In this document: in pieces, positions 17,502 to 25,855 of the stretch
Layout of the letters: every line of letters begins with the position of its first letter
How positions within the stretch are numbered: the stretch's first letter is position 1
Assembly: GCA_024400425.1 (NCBI GenBank)
Contig: JAKSMV010000012.1
Coordinates: 1 to 64,000, forward strand
Reading direction: 5' to 3'
DNA: 64,000 nucleotides
Source: Bacteroidales bacterium
GTDB lineage: Bacteria > Bacteroidota > Bacteroidia > Bacteroidales > F082
Notes under the pieces: generated by a model
Seen by the model: only the letters and a program-made list of their open reading frames with translations
What the model was told of the DNA's origin: nothing
The model's database searches: none
Made by a program: the position numbers and the translations under genes

Positions 17502-19691
17502 ATGATAGCTGACACCTACTCACAAGAAGAACAAGAAGAAATCGAGCGACGACATCGTCGCCTGATTAAATCGTGGCAGACCCGAAAAGAGTCGCAAGAC
17601 CTCGAAATGGTTGACAAGGCCTTCTACTTTGCCGTGGAAGCCCACAAGAACCAACGTCGCCGAACGGGCGAACCATACATTTACCACCCCATCGAAGTGG
17701 CCACCATTGCCGCCAACGACATCGGGTTGGGCCGCACTTCCATCATCTGCGCCCTGCTTCACGACGTTGTGGAGGACACCGAATACACACTCGACGACAT
17801 CAATGCCATGTTTGGCGAGAAAGTGGCGCGCGTGGTAGATGGTCTCACCAAGTTCGAAAAGATGGAAGACGTGGAGAGCATGCAAGCCGAGAACTTCAGG
17901 AAGATTATCAGCTCGCTGTCGTACGACATCCGCGTGGTGCTCATCAAGCTTTCCGACCGGTTGCACAACATGCGCACCCTCGACTCGATGCCCAAACACA
18001 AGCAGCTGAAAATTGCCTCCGAAACGCTTTATTTATACGCTCCCCTCGCCTATCGTCTCGGCCTCCATGCCATCAAGACGGAACTGGAAGACCTGGCGCT
18101 GAAATACACCGACCCGACCATCTACAACAGCATCTGCAAACGCATGGAGGAAGTGCGCGAACAACGCATGAACGAAATGCACAGTTTCATTGTTCCCATC
18201 GACGATGAGTTGAAGAAAAACGGCGTCAATGCACGCATAGTCATCATTGAACGCTCCGTCAACTCGGTATGGAAACGCATGAAAGAGAAGGAGTTGCCTT
18301 TCGAAGAACTTTATGGAGCCTTCATCGTGCGCATCATTGTAGATTGTCCCATCGAACAGGAAAAGATCGAATGTTGGAAGATTTATGCCATCCTGACCAA
18401 CTGCTATCAGCCTTTCACCAAGAAGCTGAAAGACTGGATTTCGTTCCCGAAAGCCAACGGATACGAATCGCTCCATGCCGTGGTGATGAGCAAGACCGGT
18501 AATTGGGTTGAAGTGCAGATACGCAGCCAGCGCATGGAAGAGATTGCCGAGAAAGGCTTTGCCGCCTATTGGAAATACAAGACTGACGAGCGCATCGAGA
18601 GCGGTTTCGACGAGTGGCTCAAGAAAGCGCAAGAGTTCATCAACACCCAGGCCGACAACGCCATCGAATTTGTCGATAACTTCAAGCTCGACCTCTTCTC
18701 CGACGAGATTTTCGTCTTCACGCCTCGTGGCAAGATGATTTCGTTGCCCAAAGGCTCGACTGTCCTCGACATGGCCTATCATATCCACTCTGAAATTGGC
18801 GACCACAGCATCGCCGCCAACGTCAACAACAAGCTGGCTCAACTCAACCATGAGCTTCGCACAGGCGACCAAGTGGAAATCATCACCTCAGAAGCGCAAC
18901 ATCCTCAAGAGAAATGGTTTGAGTTTCTCGTCACGGCCAATGCCAAGTCGAAGCTAAAGGAAGGCATCAAGGAATACCGGCGCTCGTTCCGCGACGAAGG
19001 CGAAGCCAAGTTCAACGAAATCATGCAAAAGATTGGCCTCGACCCATCGAAAGCCAACCGTGCCAAGATTATGGAAGAAGAGCACCTCAACAGTACCATC
19101 GACTTCCTCTATTTCGTGGCGACGGGCAAAATCGACGAGAACATCATCCGCAGCATACTGAAACCACAGTCTGGCGGCAACACCTTTGTACGCTATATCA
19201 CCTTCGGCCTTTTGGGCAACAACACGAAAGACAAAGACAAGGCTAATACGGACACGCTTTCATCGTCGGGCGAGTTCGACTTCAACGTGGCCACTTGCTG
19301 CAACCCTATCCCTGGCGATGATGTGATAGCCTTCAATTTCCCAGGCGAGCCGCTGCAGATTCACCGCAGCAACTGTCCGAAAGCCATTCAGCTTTCAGCC
19401 CGCTACGGCAACAACATCGTGAAGGCCAAATGGCAACCCAAGAGCGAAATCGCCTTCCTTGCCGAGCTGAAAATCACCGCTTTAGATACTGCAGGCTTGC
19501 TCAACCGCATGACCGACCTGCTCTCCAACGAGATGAAGCTCAATCTTCATTCACTTCACATGGAAGCCAAGCAAGACCTCGTGGAAGCCAGTCTCTCCAT
19601 CTTCGTGCACAACACCAACGAACTCGACAATTTGATTGATAAACTAAACAAAATCAAGGAAGTACAGAAAGTGGTCAGAAAAAACAAATAA
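17502..19691 (+). CDS. Bifunctional (p)ppGpp synthetase/hydrolase (Rel/SpoT)
   Basis: A 729-residue stringent-response enzyme that makes and degrades (p)ppGpp. Order: HD hydrolase domain (His87-Asp88 in LLHDVVEDT, with RLHNMRTL downstream), RelA/SpoT synthetase domain (around residues 240-360, with FPKANGYESLHAVV and VEVQIRSQRMEEIAEKGFAAYW), TGS domain (about 405-465, VFTPRGKMISLPKGSTVLDMAYHIHS), a helical/zinc-finger-like part with ATCCNPIPGDDV, and a C-terminal ACT domain (about 650-725). Both active sites keep their key residues, so it is predicted bifunctional. Single Bacteroidales Rel proteins have this layout. It is followed by a Fur-like gene and purA on the same strand. Confidence 0.95.
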   Translation: MIADTYSQEEQEEIERRHRRLIKSWQTRKESQDLEMVDKAFYFAVEAHKNQRRRTGEPYIYHPIEVATIAANDIGLGRTSIICALLHDVVEDTEYTLDDINAMFGEKVARVVDGLTKFEKMEDVESMQAENFRKIISSLSYDIRVVLIKLSDRLHNMRTLDSMPKHKQLKIASETLYLYAPLAYRLGLHAIKTELEDLALKYTDPTIYNSICKRMEEVREQRMNEMHSFIVPIDDELKKNGVNARIVIIERSVNSVWKRMKEKELPFEELYGAFIVRIIVDCPIEQEKIECWKIYAILTNCYQPFTKKLKDWISFPKANGYESLHAVVMSKTGNWVEVQIRSQRMEEIAEKGFAAYWKYKTDERIESGFDEWLKKAQEFINTQADNAIEFVDNFKLDLFSDEIFVFTPRGKMISLPKGSTVLDMAYHIHSEIGDHSIAANVNNKLAQLNHELRTGDQVEIITSEAQHPQEKWFEFLVTANAKSKLKEGIKEYRRSFRDEGEAKFNEIMQKIGLDPSKANRAKIMEEEHLNSTIDFLYFVATGKIDENIIRSILKPQSGGNTFVRYITFGLLGNNTKDKDKANTDTLSSSGEFDFNVATCCNPIPGDDVIAFNFPGEPLQIHRSNCPKAIQLSARYGNNIVKAKWQPKSEIAFLAELKITALDTAGLLNRMTDLLSNEMKLNLHSLHMEAKQDLVEASLSIFVHNTNELDNLIDKLNKIKEVQKVVRKNK

Positions 19692-19731
19692 TGATTTAAC
19701 AATCAACTGACCCGCATTCAGTTTTTAGTAT

Positions 19732-19739
19732 TATCTTTG
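19732..19739 (+). promoter_or_regulatory. -7 box TATCTTTG of the Fur-like gene
   Basis: TATCTTTG lies 24 bp before the GTG start of the Fur-like gene; no good -33 element is seen. It implies a transcript separate from rel. Confidence 0.55.
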
Positions 19740-19763
19740 CCGAAACATTAGTCAAAGAATAGA

Positions 19764-20264
19764 GTGAAAGAGCCTATCGATAGTACTTACTTGACCGTCA
19801 AGAAGATTTTCATCGATTATCTTCAGCAGATGAAGCTTCGCAAGACGCCAGAGCGTTTTGCCATCTTGAGAGAGATATATTCGACCAATAGTCATTTCGA
19901 CATCGACTCGCTATACAACCAGATGAAGAACAACAAATATCTGGTCAGTCGCGCAACATTGTATAACACAATGGAATTGCTTCTGGATAGCGGGTTGGTC
20001 ATCAAGCACCAATTCGGGCACAACTGCTCGCAATACGAAAAATCATACAAGTTCCGCCAGCACGACCATTTCATCGATGTGGAAGACAACACCGTGCTCG
20101 AATTCTGCGACCCTCGCATTCTGGAAATCCAAAAGTCGATTGAAGAGCAGTTTGGCGTCGAGATTACGCACCATTCCTTGACGTTTTATGGGAGGAAGAA
20201 AGTGGAAAGCGAAAAGTTGAAAGATAAAAGTAGAGACGTCGATTCATCGCGTCTCAACACTTAG
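19764..20264 (+). CDS. Fur-family regulator lacking both CxxC zinc motifs
   Basis: Start codon GTG; 166 residues. The N-terminal winged helix is clearly Fur: LRKTPERFAILREIYS, HFDIDSLYNQM, VSRATLYNTMELLLDSGLV. Such a gene precedes purA in many Bacteroidales. In ordinary relatives the dimer domain has two CxxC pairs that hold structural zinc; here the equivalent sites read HDHFIDVEDNTVLEF and YGRKKVESEK, so both pairs are missing, while HDH remains for a regulatory metal. The last dozen residues are encoded by a GAGACG palindromic repeat, so the 3' end looks rewritten. It may respond to a different metal or none; target genes are unknown, purA 66 bp downstream being one candidate. Confidence 0.8.
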   Translation: MKEPIDSTYLTVKKIFIDYLQQMKLRKTPERFAILREIYSTNSHFDIDSLYNQMKNNKYLVSRATLYNTMELLLDSGLVIKHQFGHNCSQYEKSYKFRQHDHFIDVEDNTVLEFCDPRILEIQKSIEEQFGVEITHHSLTFYGRKKVESEKLKDKSRDVDSSRLNT

Positions 20265-20276
20265 ATTCATCGCGTC
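20231..20276. repeat. GAGACG palindromic repeat, copy 2, overlapping a gene end
   Basis: TAGAGACG followed by CGAT, then ATCGCGTCTC (20231-20255) forms the imperfect palindrome; the 13-mer GATTCATCGCGTC is repeated directly at 20241 and 20264. The copy forms the last codons of the Fur-like gene. Confidence 0.75.
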
Positions 20277-20330
20277 ACACCACATAGTCAACAAAACGCA
20301 CAGTCACACAGTCAAATAACAAAATCAGTA

Positions 20331-21614
20331 ATGAACAAATTAGATATACTTCTCGGATTACAATGGGGCGACGAAGGCAAAGGAAAAGTCGTTGATGCCC
20401 TGACCCCGAATTACGACATCGTTGCACGTTTTCAAGGCGGTCCTAACGCCGGTCACACCATCGAGTTTGGCGGACGCAAATTCGTGTTACACAACATTCC
20501 ATCAGGCGTGCTGACCCCAGGCTGCGTCAATGTCATCGGTAACGGCGTCATCATCGAACCTCATATATTAAAAGGTGAAATCGAAGGTTTGAACGAAGCG
20601 GGTTTCAACCTGAAAGACACGCTGATGATTTCGAACCGCGCCCACCTCATTCTGCCTACCCATCGCGCCTTGGACGCTGCCAACGAGAAATCGCTCGGCA
20701 AGATGAAAATCGGCTCGACGCTGAAAGGCATCGGTCCGTGCTACACCGACAAGACCGCACGCAAAGGCTTGCGCATTGGCGACATCAATTCGGTGGAATT
20801 CAAGGCCCGTTACAAAAAGCTGAAAGAATCACATTTACAACAGATTGCATCGCTTGGCTTCGACATGAGTGGTTTCCAACTTGACGGTGTTGACTTTGCC
20901 GAATACGAAAAGATGTGGTTCGAAGGCATCGAATATCTGAAACAATATCAGTTCATTGATAGCGAATATTACATCAACGAGGCATTGGATGCTGGCAAGA
21001 AAGTGCTGGCCGAAGGCGCACAAGGCTCGATGCTCGACATCGAGTTTGGCAGCTATCCTTTCGTCACCTCATCGAATGTGATTGCCGCTGGCGTTTGCTC
21101 GGGCTTGGGCATTGCACCTAACCGCATCGGAAAGGTCTATGGCATCTTTAAGGCTTACTGCACACGCGTCGGCACGGGTCCCTTCCCTACCGAACTGTTC
21201 GATGAGACAGGCGAGACATTACGCCAAAACGGCCACGAATTTGGCGCCACCACAGGCCGTCCGCGCCGTTGCGGCTGGCTCGACCTACCCGCGCTGAAAT
21301 ATGCCGTCATGCTCAGCGGTGTCACCGACTTGATGATGATGAAATCTGATGTCATGGATGAGTTCGAGACCCTGAAAGTGGCTACCGCCTACCGCTACAA
21401 CGGACAGGAAACCAAGCATTTGCCTTTCGCTGCCTGCACCGAGACCATGGAGCCCGTCTATACCGAAATCGAAGGATGGAAGCAGAAAATCAACGGCAAC
21501 ATCCCTCAAAAGCTCGAAGACTACATCCGTTTCATCGAAGATTATGTTGGCGTTCCCATCACTTTCGTCTCATACGGACCTGACCGCACGGAAAGCATGT
21601 TCAGAAACAAATAA
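20331..21614 (+). CDS. purA: Adenylosuccinate synthetase
   Basis: PurA joins IMP and aspartate using GTP, the first committed step to AMP, in the cytosol. The 427-residue protein carries the P-loop-like QWGDEGKGK (residues 11-19) with catalytic Asp14 and the His in GPNAGHT, then GSTLKGIGPCYTDK, EGAQGSMLDIEFGSYPFVTSSN and TTGRPRRCGWLD. Length is normal. It lies 66 bp after the Fur-like gene, with a spacer of short GTGACT-type repeats (on the minus strand) similar to those near ruvX, and ends at a good terminator. Confidence 0.97.
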   Translation: MNKLDILLGLQWGDEGKGKVVDALTPNYDIVARFQGGPNAGHTIEFGGRKFVLHNIPSGVLTPGCVNVIGNGVIIEPHILKGEIEGLNEAGFNLKDTLMISNRAHLILPTHRALDAANEKSLGKMKIGSTLKGIGPCYTDKTARKGLRIGDINSVEFKARYKKLKESHLQQIASLGFDMSGFQLDGVDFAEYEKMWFEGIEYLKQYQFIDSEYYINEALDAGKKVLAEGAQGSMLDIEFGSYPFVTSSNVIAAGVCSGLGIAPNRIGKVYGIFKAYCTRVGTGPFPTELFDETGETLRQNGHEFGATTGRPRRCGWLDLPALKYAVMLSGVTDLMMMKSDVMDEFETLKVATAYRYNGQETKHLPFAACTETMEPVYTEIEGWKQKINGNIPQKLEDYIRFIEDYVGVPITFVSYGPDRTESMFRNK

Positions 21615-21640
21615 GAAGGATTCACTTCATCGAAATACAC

Positions 21641-21668
21641 AAGGCTGCATCGGAAAATGCGGCCTTTT
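21641..21668 (+). terminator. Intrinsic terminator of purA
   Basis: AAGGCTGCAT (21641-21650) pairs with ATGCGGCCTT (21657-21666) with one G-U pair, and TTTTTT overlaps and follows. Confidence 0.88.
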
Positions 21669-21680
21669 TTCGTCAATAAA

Positions 21681-21793
21681 CTTGAAAAGATGTAAAATTT
21701 GGCTTGCGATAATCTTGAAAAGATGTATTTTTGCAGCATAAATAATCTTGAAAAGATGTAAAACAAGGCATTTGATAATCTTGAAAAGCTGCA
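21681..21793 (+). repeat. Four direct repeats at exact 33-bp spacing upstream of an ATPase gene
   Basis: CTTGAAAAGATGTA starts at 21681, 21714 and 21747, and a variant, CTTGAAAAGCTGCA, at 21780. Each copy after the first is preceded by ATAAT. ATCTTGAAAAGAT is a near palindrome, as expected of a protein-binding half-turn pair. The -7 box TATTTTTG (21726-21733) lies inside the second unit, so the array overlaps the promoter of the gene starting at 21803. Confidence 0.85.
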
Positions 21794-21802
21794 TAATAAT
21801 AT

Positions 21803-23152
21803 ATGAAACGCAAGATTTACAACAAGTTACTAAATTGGAAAAATCAAGGAGGGAAAACAGCCGTTTTGGTTGAAGGTGCAAGACGTATCGGGAAGAGTTT
21901 CATCGTAGAGGAATTTGCCCGAAACGAGTACGATTCATACCTGTTCTTAGACTTTAACAAAGCTGCCCCCATCGTTTGGGAATGGTTCGACAACTACCTC
22001 AACGATTTGGACACCCTGCTGACCAACCTTCAAATCCAATACGGCGTAAAACTCACCCCACGGAAATCCGTCATCATTTTTGACGAAGTGCAAATGTGTC
22101 CGCGCGCCCGCTCCGCCATCAAATACCTTGTCGCTGATGGCCGGTTTGACTATATTGAAACAGGCTCGCTCATCAGCATCAAAAAGAATGTCAAGGACAT
22201 CGTCATCCCATCAGAAGAAGAATCAATACCGATGTATCCTATGGATTTCGAAGAATTTCTTTGGGCCATGGGCAATGAAATGCTGATGCCATTCATAAAA
22301 CTCTGTTTTGAAAAAAGACAACCTTTAGGCGGGGGCCTTCACCGCAAAGCTATCGACTATTTCCGCACCTACATGATTATTGGCGGGATGCCTCAAGCTG
22401 TACTTAAATATGTGGAGACCAAGGATTTCGAGCAAGTTGACCGCATCAAACGCAACATCCTTCAGATTTACCGCAACGACATTGCAAAATATGCCACCGA
22501 TGTAGAATTAAAGGTAAAAAGCATTTTCGACGAACTGCCTGCACAATTGCAAAAACACGAAAAGAAATTCCGTCTTTCCGCCCTACAGCCAGGTGCGTCA
22601 TATCGCGATTATTACGATGCTTTCTTCTGGTTGTCAGATGCTTCCATTATCAATGTTTGTTACGGTTGCACGGCTCCCAACATCGGTTTGCGTCTGAACA
22701 TGGAACGCAACACCTTGAAATGCTATATGGGCGATACCGGACTGCTCATCAGCCATGCCTTCGATGAAAAAGGACGCACGCCAACCGAAATTTACCAAAA
22801 GCTCATCCTTGGCAAACTCGAAGTCAACGAAGGCATGCTCATCGAAAATATTGTAGCGCAAATGCTCACGGCAAGCGGGCACAAACTTTATTTTTACAGC
22901 AATTCTGACCGTGACAACGCCGACGAACGGATGGAAATCGATTTTCTGACCGCAAAAAGCAATTTGACAACGAGACATAACATCACACCTATCGAAGTGA
23001 AATCATCGCAACGATACACGCTTTCCTCACTGCGCAAATGCATCAAAAAATTCGGGAACTACCTCACCGAACCTTGCGTCATCCATGCCGCTGACCTAAA
23101 GGAAGAAGATGGCATCCTGTTTCTCCCCATTTACATGACACCTTTTTTATAA
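21803..23152 (+). CDS. AAA-family ATPase with DUF4143-type C-terminal domain
   Basis: A 449-residue member of a Bacteroidetes-abundant ATPase family (AAA_14 plus DUF4143). Walker A GARRIGKS at residues 25-32, Walker B VIIFDEVQMC at about 89-98, an Arg-rich sensor region (YIETGSLIS), and a C-terminal nuclease-like fold segment with MEIDFLTAK and PIEVKSSQRYTLSSLRK, the D...ExK arrangement of PD-(D/E)xK proteins. The molecular role of the family is unsettled; ideas include toxin-antitoxin-like or DNA-related functions. No partner gene is adjacent: the next gene, 17 bp downstream, is an unrelated lipoprotein. Expression is probably autoregulated through the 33-bp repeat array that covers its promoter. 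Confidence 0.85.
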   Translation: MKRKIYNKLLNWKNQGGKTAVLVEGARRIGKSFIVEEFARNEYDSYLFLDFNKAAPIVWEWFDNYLNDLDTLLTNLQIQYGVKLTPRKSVIIFDEVQMCPRARSAIKYLVADGRFDYIETGSLISIKKNVKDIVIPSEEESIPMYPMDFEEFLWAMGNEMLMPFIKLCFEKRQPLGGGLHRKAIDYFRTYMIIGGMPQAVLKYVETKDFEQVDRIKRNILQIYRNDIAKYATDVELKVKSIFDELPAQLQKHEKKFRLSALQPGASYRDYYDAFFWLSDASIINVCYGCTAPNIGLRLNMERNTLKCYMGDTGLLISHAFDEKGRTPTEIYQKLILGKLEVNEGMLIENIVAQMLTASGHKLYFYSNSDRDNADERMEIDFLTAKSNLTTRHNITPIEVKSSQRYTLSSLRKCIKKFGNYLTEPCVIHAADLKEEDGILFLPIYMTPFL

Positions 23153-23169
23153 ATTAAATACAAATCACT

Positions 23170-25800
23170 ATGAAAACCATACACTTACTACCCATCACGC
23201 TTCTGCTGATTTTCGCTTCCTGCACACAAAAGGAAACCCATTTCATCAGCGACCCTCAGCAACGCGCCAATGTGGAAGCCGACCTCAACAAAAAGATGAG
23301 CTTGCTGCCCAATGGCGACCTGTTCAGCATCTTCGACACCGAATTGAGTACCAAAGAACGCGAAGCGCTCCAGTTCCTCTACGCCTATATGCCCATCGGC
23401 GACATCACCGACTACAGCGGCGAATACTACAAGAACAACATCGACATCGCCTTCCGCGCCAAGGAAGAGATGCCTTGGGGCAGCGCGATTCCCGAACGCG
23501 AGTTCAACCACTTCGTTGTGCCCGTGCGCACCAATAACGAGAATCTCGATGACTTCAGAACCACCTATTATGAAGAATTAAAAGCTCGTGTAAAAAATCT
23601 TAGCCTCTACGATGCCATCCTCGAAGTGAACCATTGGTGCCACGAAAAAGCCAACTACAAAGGTAGCGACTCGCGCACCAGTTCACCCATGGCCACCATA
23701 AAGACCTCGTGGGGCCGCTGCGGCGAAGAGTCAACCTTCCTCGTCACAGCACTGCGCACCGTGGGCATTCCTGCCCGACAGGTCTATACCCCACGCTGGG
23801 CACACTGCGATGACAATCACGCTTGGGTGGAAGCCTACGTGGATGGCGGCTGGCACTTCCTGGGTGCCTGCGAACCCGAACCCGTCCTCGACCTTGGTTG
23901 GTTCAACGAACCTGCATCGCGTGCCTTGCTGCTGCACACGCGTGTCTTTGGCCGCTATTATGGTCCGGAAGAAGTGATTGAGCGCACCGAAAACCATACC
24001 GAAATCAACGTGGTTGACAACTATGGCGACACCTCAAAGACCAACTTCAAAGTCGTGGATACTGAAGGGGCGCCACAAGGCAACATCACCGTAGAATTCA
24101 AGATCTACAACTACGCCGAGTTTTGCACCGTCGTCACGAAACAGACTGACGAGAACGGCGAGACCTGGCTCACATCAGGCTTAGGCTGCATGATGGCATA
24201 CGCCGCCAACAACGGGAAGTTCGGTTTCCAAGTATTCAAGTCGGGCGAAACCGACAATGTCACCATCGTCCTTGACCACGAAGAAGGCCTTTGCGAAACC
24301 CTTGACTTCGACATAATTCCGCCTGTCGCCAACCCAAAAATGCCTGAAGTCAGCGAGGAGATGAGAGCCGAAAACGACCGACTCGGTTCCATGGAAGACT
24401 CCATCCGCAACGCCTACATCGCTTCATGCAAGCAAAACCAGCAACAGCTGATTGCCAACACAGGCAACAAGAGCCTTTGCAGCATCTACGAAAAAAGTTG
24501 GGGCAACTACCAAACCATTGCCGATTTCATGAAATACGCCGAAGGCAAAGGACAGTTCAACAAGGCCCTCGACCTGCTGCAGAACATCTCCGACAAAGAC
24601 CTACGCGACGTCAGCTTAGAAGTTCTCATCGACCACCTCGACTTCACCGCCGACCAAGACAGCGAACTCTTTGCACAATTCATCCTCAACCCACGTGTCA
24701 GCAACGAGATGATTCGTCCCTACAAGGAAGAATTTTCGAAGTTCTTCAGCCAAGAAGAAGCCGATGCTTTCAGGGCTGACCCTCAAAGACTGATTGATTG
24801 GGTGAAGCAAAACATCACCATCAACGAAGCCTTGAACATCAGGCAGATACCTATTTTCCCAACCGGTGTGCTGAAAGTCCGTGTAGCCGACAGTCATTCG
24901 CGCGACATCTTCTTTGTGGCCATGGCACGCAGTCTGGGCATCGCCGCACAAGTCAATCCCGTGACAGGCAAAGTGCAATACTACAACGGAGCCTGGACTC
25001 CCGTCGATTTCGAAGCCTCGAAGCCCATCACCAACGCCACAGGATATCTCGATATCCACTATGAAGGCACCGCTGTGGCCGACCCGAAATACTACACCCA
25101 TTTCAGCATCAAGAGATTCAACGGCAACAGCTTCGACCTTTTGGCCTACGATGCCAAAGACCCGGGCATCGACGACGGCATGACACTTTCAAGTTTCGAC
25201 CACCCAACGCCTTTAGATGCAGGCTATTACATCCTCACTTCAGGCACCCGTCTGAGCAACGGCACCGCCTTGACCCACAGCGAGTTCTTCACTATCCGCG
25301 AAGGCGAAACTACCACGGTCAGCCTCATCTTGCGGCAACCCGTCAACGGGGTGAGCACTATCGGGAACTTCAATGCCGAAAGCCGCTTCAACTTGGCCGA
25401 AACCGGAGAAGAAAAGAGCGTACTCAACATCTCGGGACGCAACTTCTACATCCTCGGCATCCTTGACCAAGGCAGCGAGCCAACGACACATGCCATGCAA
25501 GACATCTCCGCTTTCAGGAACGATTTCGAGAACTGCGGTTTGCAGATGCTCTTCATGTTCAACAACAACGAAGACTTTTCGAAATTCAAACTGAAGAATT
25601 TCAACGAATTGCCCAACAACATCACCTACGGCATCAACCCAGGCACGATGTTAGACGAAATCGTCAGCAACCTGCATCTGACCAATGCCAACCTGCCTGT
25701 TTTCATCATTGCCAACTCAAACAACGAAGTGGTCTTCGTCAGCCAAGGCTACACCATCGGCTTAGGCGAACAGTTGCTGAAGGTGGTGAAAATGTTATAA
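23170..25800 (+). CDS. Transglutaminase-like superfamily lipoprotein
   Basis: An 876-residue lipoprotein with signal ending FASC18. The transglutaminase core lies at about residues 150-245: Cys184 in WGRCGEES and His217 in DDNHAWVEAYVDGGWHF; the third catalytic residue is probably in the GACEPEPVLD stretch. A second transglutaminase-like segment seems to lie around residues 550-650 (IFPTGVLKVRVADSHSRDIFFVAMARSLGI) without a clear Cys. Beta-sandwich regions and a thioredoxin-like tail (FYILGILDQGSEPTTHAMQDI, LPVFIIANS) follow. In this family some members hydrolyse or crosslink peptides, but no substrate can be named. Located in the envelope. The gene ends just before a palindromic repeat shared with infB. 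Confidence 0.8.
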   Translation: MKTIHLLPITLLLIFASCTQKETHFISDPQQRANVEADLNKKMSLLPNGDLFSIFDTELSTKEREALQFLYAYMPIGDITDYSGEYYKNNIDIAFRAKEEMPWGSAIPEREFNHFVVPVRTNNENLDDFRTTYYEELKARVKNLSLYDAILEVNHWCHEKANYKGSDSRTSSPMATIKTSWGRCGEESTFLVTALRTVGIPARQVYTPRWAHCDDNHAWVEAYVDGGWHFLGACEPEPVLDLGWFNEPASRALLLHTRVFGRYYGPEEVIERTENHTEINVVDNYGDTSKTNFKVVDTEGAPQGNITVEFKIYNYAEFCTVVTKQTDENGETWLTSGLGCMMAYAANNGKFGFQVFKSGETDNVTIVLDHEEGLCETLDFDIIPPVANPKMPEVSEEMRAENDRLGSMEDSIRNAYIASCKQNQQQLIANTGNKSLCSIYEKSWGNYQTIADFMKYAEGKGQFNKALDLLQNISDKDLRDVSLEVLIDHLDFTADQDSELFAQFILNPRVSNEMIRPYKEEFSKFFSQEEADAFRADPQRLIDWVKQNITINEALNIRQIPIFPTGVLKVRVADSHSRDIFFVAMARSLGIAAQVNPVTGKVQYYNGAWTPVDFEASKPITNATGYLDIHYEGTAVADPKYYTHFSIKRFNGNSFDLLAYDAKDPGIDDGMTLSSFDHPTPLDAGYYILTSGTRLSNGTALTHSEFFTIREGETTTVSLILRQPVNGVSTIGNFNAESRFNLAETGEEKSVLNISGRNFYILGILDQGSEPTTHAMQDISAFRNDFENCGLQMLFMFNNNEDFSKFKLKNFNELPNNITYGINPGTMLDEIVSNLHLTNANLPVFIIANSNNEVVFVSQGYTIGLGEQLLKVVKML

Positions 25801-25804
25801 AAAA

Positions 25805-25832
25805 GTAGAGACGTAGCGCGCTACGTCTCTAC
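25805..25832. repeat. GTAGAGACG palindromic repeat, copy 3, convergent gene ends
   Basis: GTAGAGACGTAGC and GCTACGTCTCTAC (13-bp perfect arms) enclose GC, between two convergent genes. It can act as a bidirectional transcription stop. Confidence 0.85.
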
Positions 25833-25855
25833 AGCATATAATCCAAAATGATTTC

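Noticed and set aside
21681..21793. CRISPR array
   Set aside because: Repeats are short (14 bp), the spacers are about 19 bp and contain a promoter, and no cas gene is present.
21627..21881. Minus-strand frame with 11-residue repeats (LHLFKII)
   Set aside because: The repeat is only a readout of the 33-bp DNA repeat and overlaps two real genes.
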